A stretch of DNA of 64,000 nucleotides, from positions 868,001 to 932,000 of the forward strand of contig CBDDLR010000002.1 of NCBI GenBank assembly GCA_965230765.1, in the 5' to 3' direction. The stretch's first letter is position 1; every line of letters begins with the position of its first letter. Below, one piece after another: positions 57,882 to 64,000 of this stretch. Below the pieces are notes generated by a model, which made no database searches, had not been told where the DNA came from, and was given only the letters and a program-made list of their open reading frames with translations. The stretch comes from Sunxiuqinia sp965230765 (GTDB lineage Bacteria; Bacteroidota; Bacteroidia; Bacteroidales; Prolixibacteraceae). A program made the translations under genes and the position numbers.

Positions 57882-58214
57882 ATGAAACATATTGTCTTGA
57901 TCCTTTTTGTGCTTATTAGTGCTTGCAGTGTGCAGTCGAAGTTAAGTAAAACATTCACAGGCAAGAACCTGTCAACAGTTGAGCAAGAGCTTGGGATGAA
58001 AGCTACAAGTATTTTTGAAACTGACGATGGCTTTAAGAAAGTTATTTTCGTCAAGGAGGAAGCTCTTAGATCAATGCCTATCGGTCAGGGAGAAGGTACG
58101 CTTGATCCGATGACCAGCCCAGCTGTTACTAAAACCGAACGATTTATCTTTATACTAAACAAAGATGGAAATGTTGTTGATTGCAATTACGAAAAAAGCT
58201 ATGAGCGATTATAG
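57882..58214 (+). CDS. Small lipoprotein of unknown function
   Basis: The 110-residue protein has a signal peptide ending Ile-Ser-Ala-Cys (Cys15). The mature part has a segment around 28-55 resembling the SmpA/OmlA fold: Leu-Ser-Thr-Val-Glu-Gln-Glu-Leu-Gly-Met, then Lys-Lys-Val-Ile-Phe-Val-Lys-Glu. The C-terminal Phe-Ile-Phe-Ile-Leu-Asn-Lys-Asp-Gly-Asn-Val-Val-Asp-Cys would be a last strand. The SmpA similarity is only suggestive. It is divergent from the GH127-like gene across about 90 bases and is the last gene before tRNA-Leu. Confidence 0.7.
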   Translation: MKHIVLILFVLISACSVQSKLSKTFTGKNLSTVEQELGMKATSIFETDDGFKKVIFVKEEALRSMPIGQGEGTLDPMTSPAVTKTERFIFILNKDGNVVDCNYEKSYERL

Positions 58215-58259
58215 CCATAAGAATTTAAGATAATCGTCTCTCTATTTTCAGATTTTTTA

Positions 58260-58267
58260 TAGTTTTG
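58260..58267 (+). promoter_or_regulatory. Possible -7 element upstream of tRNA-Leu
   Basis: TAGTTTTG matches TAnnTTTG. It lies 124 bases before the tRNA gene and ahead of a tRNA-like fragment, so its link to the tRNA is uncertain. Confidence 0.3.
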
Positions 58268-58310
58268 CATTCACATTGAAAAAAAGAGCTTCTCTTCATT
58301 CAATGATCAA

Positions 58311-58344
58311 TGCCAGATGGCAGACACGCTTGTTCTCTTATAAC
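58311..58344 (+). other. Decayed tRNA-Leu-like fragment
   Basis: TGCCAGATGG followed by CAGACACGC and TTGTTCT matches pieces of the intact tRNA-Leu gene 80 bases downstream: the acceptor start, the D-arm end and the T-arm end. About ten bases of the D-arm and the anticodon region are missing. It cannot fold into a tRNA. It may be a deletion product of a former tRNA copy or of recombination at this site. Confidence 0.4.
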
Positions 58345-58390
58345 AATTTAGAATGAAGTGAGTAAAACCATCATGTTCTAATAAAATAAT

Positions 58391-58476
58391 GCCCAGATGG
58401 TGGAATTGGTAGACACGCCAGGTTGAGGGCCTGGTGGCCGCTTTAGGCCGTGCAAGTTCGAGTCTTGTTCTGGGCA
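58391..58476 (+). tRNA. tRNA-Leu (anticodon GAG)
   Basis: The 86-base gene folds into a type II tRNA. The acceptor stem is GCCCAGA (58391-58397) with TCTGGGC (58469-58475), followed by discriminator A. The anticodon stem CCAGG/CCTGG encloses loop TTGAGGG with anticodon GAG. The extra arm GGCCGCTTTAGGCC follows, as in leucine tRNAs. The 3' CCA is not encoded. It is followed by a strong terminator and then by a tyrosine recombinase gene, which makes its 3' end a plausible integration site. Confidence 0.95.
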
Positions 58477-58500
58477 CAACGTTGAAAACAAACAACAACA

Positions 58501-58537
58501 AAAAGCGCTTAAATTCAAGGATTTAGGCGCTTTTTTC
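58501..58537 (+). terminator. Strong intrinsic terminator of tRNA-Leu
   Basis: A 14-base-pair stem with one G-U wobble (58501-58514 with 58521-58534), a 6-base loop and a T-run (58531-58536). It lies 24 bases after the tRNA. Confidence 0.85.
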
Positions 58538-58583
58538 TTTATAAGGAACACCTCAAAAAGGGCAAAAAAACACCTATTTCGGG

Positions 58584-58628
58584 TTACCACACAGCTACCA
58601 TAGCCAAAATGAAGAAATCATGGTAGCT
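58584..58628. repeat. Inverted repeats between tRNA-Leu and integrase
   Basis: AGCTACCAT (58593-58601) and ATGGTAGCT (58620-58628) form a perfect 9-base inverted repeat with an 18-base spacer. The flanking TTACCACA-CAGCTA (58584-58597) resembles TTACCACA-TAAT-CAGCTA at 62280-62297. Such repeats beside an integrase often bind the recombinase. The rest of the 58538-58768 stretch holds nothing I can name. Confidence 0.4.
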
Positions 58629-58768
58629 CAAAACTCTATAATTATTTGATTTTTAACATTTTATTTGGTTCATTTTGATGCCATTTGCTGTTTCCATTTT
58701 AACCTTTAAACGGTAATTTTAAGCATCAACCGGAACCATACATTTATTATTTAAAATTGAAAGTAATT

Positions 58769-59992
58769 ATGAGAGTACTTATCATTTTTTACCCTAGAAA
58801 AGACAGGGTAAATAGAGATGGTCAAATGCCTATCTACGTAAGGTTCACGGTGAAATCAAAAAGAGCTGATCTATCTACTGGAATGTTTATTCATCCCAAA
58901 CACTGGAACGAACTAGCCCAAAGAGCAAAAAACAAGGCTCCCAGTGCATATGCAATAAACCAGAGGCTTGATAGGTTAAAAACAGAAATTCAGGATTATT
59001 ACAATCTGCTCCGTTCGAATGGAGATGATTTTTCCGTTAAAACAATCAAAAATCATTTATTACAGTTGTCAAACTCCAAAGGCATTCTGGAAATATTTGA
59101 CTACTACCTCGATAGTATCCTTGCTAAGCTCAATAAAGGATATTCCATGGAAACCTACAAACATTATAAATCTTCCAGAAAAAGACTGGCTTCGTTTATA
59201 GATCACAAGTATAGAAGGGCTGATTACCCGGTGGAATCGATAAGCTACAAATTCCTGGATTCGTTTGATGTATATTTAAAACAGGAATTTGGAAATCACC
59301 AGAACACTGCCTGGAACTACCACAAGCATTTACGTAGAGTGTTAAACCTAGCTATTTCAATGGAGCATATCCAGAAAAACCCATACAATAAATATAAGGT
59401 CGGGCTAAAAGAAACCCACCGGGAATTCCTGACCATGGAAGAACTTAAGCGGCTTGAAGATAAAGAAATACCGATTGAACGATTGGCTGCAGTCAGGGAT
59501 ATTTTTGTGTTCGCCTGTTATACCGGCTTATCCTACTCCGATATTTCAAAACTGAACAAAAGTCACATCCGAAAAGGGGCTGACAAAAAAGAATGGATCA
59601 TCATTGACCGGAATAAAACAAATAACCGATGCCGGATACCTATCCTGCCCAAAGCAAAAGAGATACTTCAGAAATATCACGATTATCCCAAAAATCAATT
59701 TAAAGGGCTGCTCCTACCCGTCCTGACAAATCAAAAAATGAATAGCTATCTTAAAGAATTAGGTGATATTTGTAATATCAACAAAAGCATCACCATGCAT
59801 ATAGCCAGGCACACTTTTGCAACTTCAGTAACATTGGGAAATGGTGTTCCTATTGAAACTGTTTCAAAAATACTGGGGCATACTTCATTGAAGACAACTC
59901 AAATTTATGCCAGGATTTTAGACCATAAAATTTCTGAAGATATGGAGCAACTTCAAACCAAACTGAATTCAAAGAATAAAACTAAAATGTAG
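58769..59992 (+). CDS. Tyrosine recombinase (integrase), Bacteroidota mobile-element type
   Basis: The 407-residue protein has an N-terminal arm-binding domain of the Bacteroidota integrase kind (about 1-90), a SAM-like core-binding domain (about 100-205) and a catalytic domain (about 220-395). The catalytic residues are Lys283, His344-x-x-Arg347, His371 and the nucleophile Tyr380. The box I Arg is replaced by Ser255 (Thr-Gly-Leu-Ser-Tyr-Ser-Asp), a change known in CTnDOT-like integrases. The ATG at 58769 is used; an upstream TTG gives only four more residues. Its place 290 bases after tRNA-Leu suggests integration into that tRNA. Confidence 0.93.
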   Translation: MRVLIIFYPRKDRVNRDGQMPIYVRFTVKSKRADLSTGMFIHPKHWNELAQRAKNKAPSAYAINQRLDRLKTEIQDYYNLLRSNGDDFSVKTIKNHLLQLSNSKGILEIFDYYLDSILAKLNKGYSMETYKHYKSSRKRLASFIDHKYRRADYPVESISYKFLDSFDVYLKQEFGNHQNTAWNYHKHLRRVLNLAISMEHIQKNPYNKYKVGLKETHREFLTMEELKRLEDKEIPIERLAAVRDIFVFACYTGLSYSDISKLNKSHIRKGADKKEWIIIDRNKTNNRCRIPILPKAKEILQKYHDYPKNQFKGLLLPVLTNQKMNSYLKELGDICNINKSITMHIARHTFATSVTLGNGVPIETVSKILGHTSLKTTQIYARILDHKISEDMEQLQTKLNSKNKTKM

Positions 59993-60022
59993 TTAGGTTT
60001 TCATCAAGTAAAATTGAACTTG

Positions 60023-60053
60023 TTGAAAATGTAAACATTTTTGTTTATATTTG
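60023..60053 (+). promoter_or_regulatory. Promoter of the antitoxin-nucleotidyltransferase pair
   Basis: TTG (60023-60025) lies 20 bases before TATATTTG (60046-60053), matching the Bacteroidota promoter pattern. An inverted repeat TAAACA-TTTT-TGTTTA (60032-60047) sits between the boxes and overlaps the -7 element. It is a likely operator for autoregulation by the antitoxin. The ATG at 60069 is about ten bases after the predicted start. Confidence 0.6.
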
Positions 60054-60068
60054 TCTTATATTTTTATA

Positions 60069-60581
60069 ATGAATGCATTAGACTCAAATATCGCCTTAAT
60101 TAAAGGAATTCACCCTGGAATTATCCTCGAGAGGGAGCTAAAAAAGAGAAAGCTCCCCAAAAGGCGTTTTGCCATGTCAATAAATGAATACCCTCAATTA
60201 TTGGGGGACATTACCAAGGGCAAAAGAAAGATCAATGCATCATTATCTATTCGCATTGGGGAAGCATTAGGACTGGATGAAAGTTTCTTTACCATACTAC
60301 AAGCATACTACGACATTGAGCAGGAAAAGAAAAAACAATCTTTCTTGTCACACCCTGACTTAAAAAAATTCCGCCCAGTTGTATTTTGGGATACTGATAT
60401 AAAATTAATCGATTGGCAAAAGAATAAGATTAGTGTAATCAAACGAATCTTTGAAAGGGGCAATGAAACAGAGATTAAAGAAATCATACACTATTATGGG
60501 AAAAAAGATATTGCAGACACACTAAAGCAATCCAAAAACTTATCCCCTACAGCTAAAGAAAACAAAAGAAAATACCTCTGA
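60069..60581 (+). CDS. HigA-like HTH antitoxin with C-terminal DUF6922-like domain
   Basis: The 170-residue protein has a HigA/XRE-type DNA-binding domain (about 12-80): Ile-His-Pro-Gly-Ile-Ile-Leu-Glu-Arg-Glu-Leu, then Leu-Ser-Ile-Arg-Ile-Gly-Glu-Ala-Leu-Gly-Leu. The C-terminal part (about 98-155) has Val-Val-Phe-Trp-Asp-Thr-Asp, Ile-Asp-Trp-Gln-Lys and Val-Ile-Lys-Arg-Ile-Phe-Glu-Arg-Gly, which resembles DUF6922 as I recall it. DUF6922-type proteins accompany AbiEii-type nucleotidyltransferases in Bacteroidota, and one follows 11 bases later. It is the likely antitoxin and repressor. A TTG six codons upstream is not needed. Confidence 0.8.
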   Translation: MNALDSNIALIKGIHPGIILERELKKRKLPKRRFAMSINEYPQLLGDITKGKRKINASLSIRIGEALGLDESFFTILQAYYDIEQEKKKQSFLSHPDLKKFRPVVFWDTDIKLIDWQKNKISVIKRIFERGNETEIKEIIHYYGKKDIADTLKQSKNLSPTAKENKRKYL

Positions 60582-60592
60582 ACTTATAGCGA

Positions 60593-61249
60593 ATGTCAAT
60601 GCAATTATGCTACGAAACGGTAAGCCCATTATTGAAGTCAACCTTGGAACAGTTGATGAAGGAAGAAATCTTCTTACCGTTTCGCATAGTCGGTGGCACG
60701 GCTCTAAGCCTCCAGCTTGGTCATCGTGAATCCATTGACATTGATCTTTTTACAGAGGTCGAATATGGTTCCATAGATTTTGATTCTATTGGAAAATACC
60801 TGAACGAGCACTATCCATATATGGATACATTCAATTTCGGAGCAGTTGGTTTTGGAAAATCTTATTTTGTAGGAGAATCTGAAGATAAAAGTATCAAGTT
60901 AGATATTTGCTATACAGATCCTTTTATACGTCCTGCTCTAGTCTTAGATGGTATCCGACTTGCCAATATTGATGAGATTGTTGCAATGAAAATCGATGTG
61001 GTTAGCCGGGGTGGAAGAAAAAAAGATTTTTGGGATCTACATGAGCTGCTAGATACTTATCCTATACCTCAAATGTTGCAACTTCACGAAGAGCGCTATC
61101 CATACTCACATAACAAAGATGAAATATTATCCAATTTCACAAAATTTGAAGATGCAGATGCCGACTTTGATCCCATTTGTTTAAAGGGGAAATATTGGGA
61201 AATAATAAAACTCGACATATTAGAAGCTTTAGAAAATATCAAACAATAA
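60593..61249 (+). CDS. Nucleotidyltransferase toxin, AbiEii/AbiGii family
   Basis: The 218-residue protein is a DNA-polymerase-beta-type nucleotidyltransferase. Gly-Gly-Thr-Ala-Leu-Ser-Leu at 34-40 is followed by Asp49-x-Asp51 (Ser-Ile-Asp-Ile-Asp-Leu-Phe), with a third acidic residue near Asp104 in Lys-Leu-Asp-Ile. The later Met-Lys-Ile-Asp and Arg-Lys-Lys-Asp-Phe-Trp-Asp-Leu motifs are typical of AbiEii toxins. AbiEii/MenA enzymes block translation by adding nucleotides to tRNA, and serve in phage defence; this activity is inferred. It pairs with the HTH protein upstream as a type IV-like toxin-antitoxin system. Confidence 0.88.
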   Translation: MSMQLCYETVSPLLKSTLEQLMKEEIFLPFRIVGGTALSLQLGHRESIDIDLFTEVEYGSIDFDSIGKYLNEHYPYMDTFNFGAVGFGKSYFVGESEDKSIKLDICYTDPFIRPALVLDGIRLANIDEIVAMKIDVVSRGGRKKDFWDLHELLDTYPIPQMLQLHEERYPYSHNKDEILSNFTKFEDADADFDPICLKGKYWEIIKLDILEALENIKQ

Positions 61250-61412
61250 GGCTTGAAAAAACTTTCAAAACATCTGATTATAAAAGAATATCCTATAAAA
61301 GAATAGATAATTTATTTATTTTTAAGAAAAATTAAATTCAATAATCACCCTGGATATGATAATTCAAATTTAATTTCGCAAATCGCCAAATAACATTATC
61401 AATACAGGATAA

Positions 61413-62027
61413 CTAAATCGAAGGAACCATGTTTAGCTTTTTCCTTGGATGTTTTGATCTCAGAATCTGCTTCTGTTTTACTAAATTAACATGAGTATAT
61501 ATTTGTGTGGTCATAATTGAGCTATGCCCGAGAAGGTGCTGGATATAGGTTAGATCAACCCCCGCTTCCAATAGCAATGTGGCAAATGTATGCTGAAAAG
61601 TATGTGGTGTTATGTTTTTTTTAATTCCGGCTATTGTCGAATATTTTCGAATCATAAATCTAACCGATTGATCTGATATTGAATTACCAAGCCTGTTTAT
61701 GAAGAAATACCCGGTTTTAAGAATCTCTTTCTTAAAATTGGTCAGATATTCCTTTAAAATCAACTGAGTTTCTTTATTACATATCTGAATAACTCTTTCT
61801 TTATCTCCTTTACCTTGAACTATAATATGACTAAAATTTGAACCAATATTTTTCATCTTTAGGTTACACAGTTCTGAAACCCTGATACCGGTAGCAAAAA
61901 GTAACTCAAGAATGGCAATATCCCTGGTGGCTTCTTTAAAAGCATAAGAATCCTTCAATACAATACCCTCTCTGGATCTATAAGCAGCCTTCAAAATTTT
62001 ATGAATATCAGTAATGTTTAGAACCAA
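61413..62027 (-). pseudogene. Decayed tyrosine recombinase fragment
   Basis: A 204-residue frame holds the catalytic domain of a XerC/D-like recombinase: Arg49 (Thr-Gly-Ile-Arg-Val-Ser-Glu-Leu), Lys73, His168 (Leu-Leu-Gly-His) and Tyr177 are present. The box II His-x-x-Arg is His142-Thr-Phe-Gln145, so the second catalytic Arg is lost. The N-terminal core-binding domain is missing, and the frame begins at a TTG with no proper start; upstream homology ends at an in-frame TGA. Opposite in direction to its neighbours, it looks like a dead recombinase within the accessory region. Confidence 0.75.
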
Positions 62028-62429
62028 ATGGAAGTTCTGAACAAGATGAGATTTCGGATTGGTCTTGGATTTTGAAACACGAAAATATATTCAATTTTGG
62101 ACAATCGATATAATTAAGCAATCTCAAAAAAGCGATAGTTCTCAATCCTATCTCTTAAATAACTATATGCAATTAGATATAATAAAACCATATCGGAAGA
62201 AACCATATGCTTATACATATAATTCAGTCACATGACATGGTTCTAAGTAAAATGTCATTCCATTCTTTTTATTGAATATTTACCACATAATCAGCTATTT
62301 TGTGGTAATCATATTTAATTTGAAAACGAACAATTGATTTTCATAAAAAGACCCCATTAATAATTATTTTTCACTAAAAGTAACAAATATTCATACTATC
62401 TTTGTAATTAAACTTCATGAATATAAAAC
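62028..62429. other. Non-coding region with inverted repeat and consensus -7 element
   Basis: About 400 bases upstream of the Fic gene. TTACCACA (62280-62287) and TGTGGTAA (62301-62308) form a perfect 8-base inverted repeat with a 13-base spacer. TATCTTTG at 62397-62404 matches the -7 consensus exactly and lies 26 bases before the Fic ATG. The 62028-62080 part is the faint N-terminal remainder of the recombinase pseudogene. I see no other gene. Confidence 0.5.
62397..62404 (+). promoter_or_regulatory. -7 element of the Fic gene
   Basis: TATCTTTG equals the most common Bacteroidota -7 sequence and lies 26 bases before the ATG at 62430. A -33 box is not obvious. Confidence 0.5.
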
Positions 62430-63974
62430 ATGGATAATCATTTTTCACGAGAAATAACAGTTTTTCATGGTATCCAACTACCAGAAAAAGGAATGTTGGC
62501 AGGCTATGCTTTAATGGCTCAAATAATTGAACAACATATGGGCAAACTCCTACCTTTGCCCAAGCAACTCGCCATGGTTACAGAAAAACACCAGAGATAC
62601 AATACAGACCGATGGCAGGTGTTCACGAAAAGGCACAAACCAAATAATGATTTGATGAGTCATATCATTTTTGCCTTAAAGTATGAAGGGATTGATTTGC
62701 TAATTCTAAAAACAATATTCCAACTTATTGGAGAGAAGAATATTAGAGAAGCCATTCAGAATGAGCCAACTGGTCAATATTCAAGAAGAATTTGGTTTCT
62801 TTATGAATGGCTTTTGGGACAAAAGCTTAATATTTCTGATTTAAAAACAGGAACGTATGTAGAAGTAGTAAATCCGGCATTGCAATATGCAGGACCAACC
62901 ATTAATTCTACCCGACACAGGGTAAAGAATAACCTGCCCGGAACCGCTGAATTTTGCCCAATGATCAAAAAGAGTAAGAAGCTTGAAAAATTTATTTCTG
63001 CTAATATTCAGGATTCAATAGATAAAGGTTTAGATGGAAGGGATAAGGAATTGATAAGGAGGACAGCTGCCTTCCTTTTATTAAAAGACTCCAAGGCATC
63101 GTTTGCTATTGAAGGTGAGTTCCCACCAAATATGCGTGCCAGGAACTGGGGAAAGGCAATTGGTCAGGCAGGAAAAAAAGCATTATCCATAACAGAAATC
63201 GAACGACTTCAACATATTGTAATTGGTCCAAAGAAATTGCAATATATGGGCATACGGCAGGGTGAAGGTTTTATTGGAGAACACGACCGCGAAACTTTTA
63301 CACCTATTCCTGATCATATATCAGCTAAAGCAAAAGATCTTAAGTCTTTGATGAATGGTTTGCTAAATACAAATAACCTCCTTCAGGATAGTGATTATAA
63401 CCCCGTTCTTTTGGCAGCAACTATTGCATTTGGTTTTGTTTTTATTCACCCTCTGTCAGATGGCAATGGGAGGATCCATCGTTATCTGATCCACCATATC
63501 TTAAACTGGATGGGATATACAAAACGAGATATGATATTTCCAGTTTCGGCTGCAATTTTAGATCGTATAGGCAATTATCAGGATATATTAGAAGATTATT
63601 CATCTCAACGGATCGATTTGATTGAATGGAAACCAACTCCAAGCCATAACATTGAGATACTGAATGATACCATTGATTTGTACCGCTATTTTGATTTGAC
63701 CATTCAAGCAGAATTTCTTTACGAATGTGTAGAAGAAACCATAAACAGGATTATCCCGGAAGAAATTGGCTACCTGGAAAAATATGATAAACTAACCAAT
63801 GCTATAAATTCAATTATTACTTTACCGGACACAAGGGTTGATCTGCTAATAAAAGTATTAAATCAAAACAAAGGCAAGTTATCCAAAAGAAAAAGGCAAA
63901 AAGATTTTGAGGAATTATCGAAAGAGGAGATTTCGAGGATTGAGGAACATTATGCTGAAATATTTGAAGAATAA
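62430..63974 (+). CDS. Fic-family protein with N-terminal inhibitory motif
   Basis: The 514-residue protein carries the Fic active-site motif His-Pro-Leu-Ser-Asp-Gly-Asn-Gly-Arg-Ile-His-Arg at 340-351. Fic enzymes transfer AMP or other groups to protein Tyr, Thr or Ser. An inhibitory-helix motif Ser-Phe-Ala-Ile-Glu-Gly at 224-229 precedes the Fic core, so this is a class II type enzyme that blocks its own ATP site. Residues 1-190 form an N-terminal domain I do not recognise. It ends 26 bases before the window edge. Its place beside a toxin-antitoxin pair in the accessory region suggests defence or stress control, which is inference only. Confidence 0.9.
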   Translation: MDNHFSREITVFHGIQLPEKGMLAGYALMAQIIEQHMGKLLPLPKQLAMVTEKHQRYNTDRWQVFTKRHKPNNDLMSHIIFALKYEGIDLLILKTIFQLIGEKNIREAIQNEPTGQYSRRIWFLYEWLLGQKLNISDLKTGTYVEVVNPALQYAGPTINSTRHRVKNNLPGTAEFCPMIKKSKKLEKFISANIQDSIDKGLDGRDKELIRRTAAFLLLKDSKASFAIEGEFPPNMRARNWGKAIGQAGKKALSITEIERLQHIVIGPKKLQYMGIRQGEGFIGEHDRETFTPIPDHISAKAKDLKSLMNGLLNTNNLLQDSDYNPVLLAATIAFGFVFIHPLSDGNGRIHRYLIHHILNWMGYTKRDMIFPVSAAILDRIGNYQDILEDYSSQRIDLIEWKPTPSHNIEILNDTIDLYRYFDLTIQAEFLYECVEETINRIIPEEIGYLEKYDKLTNAINSIITLPDTRVDLLIKVLNQNKGKLSKRKRQKDFEELSKEEISRIEEHYAEIFEE

Positions 63975-64000
63975 TGTGTCGAAACATCCAAATTCACACC

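Noticed and set aside
58378..58590. Minus-strand frames across tRNA-Leu and its terminator
   Set aside because: They are antisense to a well-formed tRNA gene and have no family features.

Overview
The window is chromosomal DNA of a member of the Bacteroidota, most likely a marine or sediment Bacteroidia or Cytophagia relative. The reasons are a type IX secretion C-terminal sorting domain, a SusC-like TonB-dependent receptor with an N-terminal carboxypeptidase-like domain, GLPGLI-family proteins, DUF5063, DUF721 and DUF6340-like proteins, many lipoproteins, an almost complete lack of Shine-Dalgarno sequences, and repeated matches to the Bacteroidota -7 promoter element TAnnTTTG. No rRNA and no CRISPR array was seen. 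The genus cannot be named from the sequence alone.

Layout. 1-9.4 kb: a partial secreted protein, a serine hydrolase, the pyrK-pyrD dihydroorotate dehydrogenase pair, an XRE regulator behind a long operator-like intergenic region, a nitroreductase, a membrane metallophosphoesterase and a large HExxH/beta-propeller/barrel protein. 9.5-22.7 kb: a membrane protein and a divergent membrane-bound LuxR regulator, then a leftward cluster of TonB receptor, surface lipoprotein, outer-membrane barrel and a three-gene ABC-2 system, headed by a T9SS-exported Asp-box protein and a lipoprotein. 22.9-31.4 kb: envelope genes (VWA-like membrane protein, lipoprotein, LptD, a cell-wall amidase and an MCE/MlaD protein). 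31.6-36.3 kb: dnaA, a YigZ-family gene, pyrB-pyrI with an unusual leader, a GAF protein and an RRM protein. 36.5-41 kb: a leftward set with recQ, DUF5063, a 3'-5' exonuclease and an RlmI-like methyltransferase. 41.3-48 kb: an outer-membrane biogenesis run of two parvulin chaperones with a SurA-like lipoprotein between them, a MoxR ATPase and an OstA-like protein. 48-58.3 kb: duplicated GLPGLI genes with a third broken copy between them, a YciB/Nudix fusion, two FKBP lipoproteins, a DHH phosphoesterase, ndk, DUF721, recF, a TPR protein, ribH and a truncated GH127-like lipoprotein. 58.4-64 kb: tRNA-Leu(GAG) followed by an accessory region with an integrase, an HTH-DUF6922-like antitoxin with an AbiEii-type nucleotidyltransferase, a decayed second recombinase and a Fic protein.

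The most notable signal is upstream of pyrBI. A 67-codon open frame reads through an 11-bp-stem, U8 terminator and stops 11 bases before pyrB. It is preceded by a compact hairpin and a U-rich tract, the same architecture as enterobacterial pyrL/pyrBI attenuation. Other points worth following are an 84-residue SPOR-like C-terminal domain shared without gaps by the adjacent amidase and MCE proteins, the recombined GLPGLI cluster, and the accessory region beside tRNA-Leu.

Start codons were re-chosen where the longest frame began at TTG but a nearby ATG fits the protein family better. Four genes (the VWA-like gene, lptD, recQ, the DHH gene) seem to start at TTG, and the MoxR gene starts at GTG.
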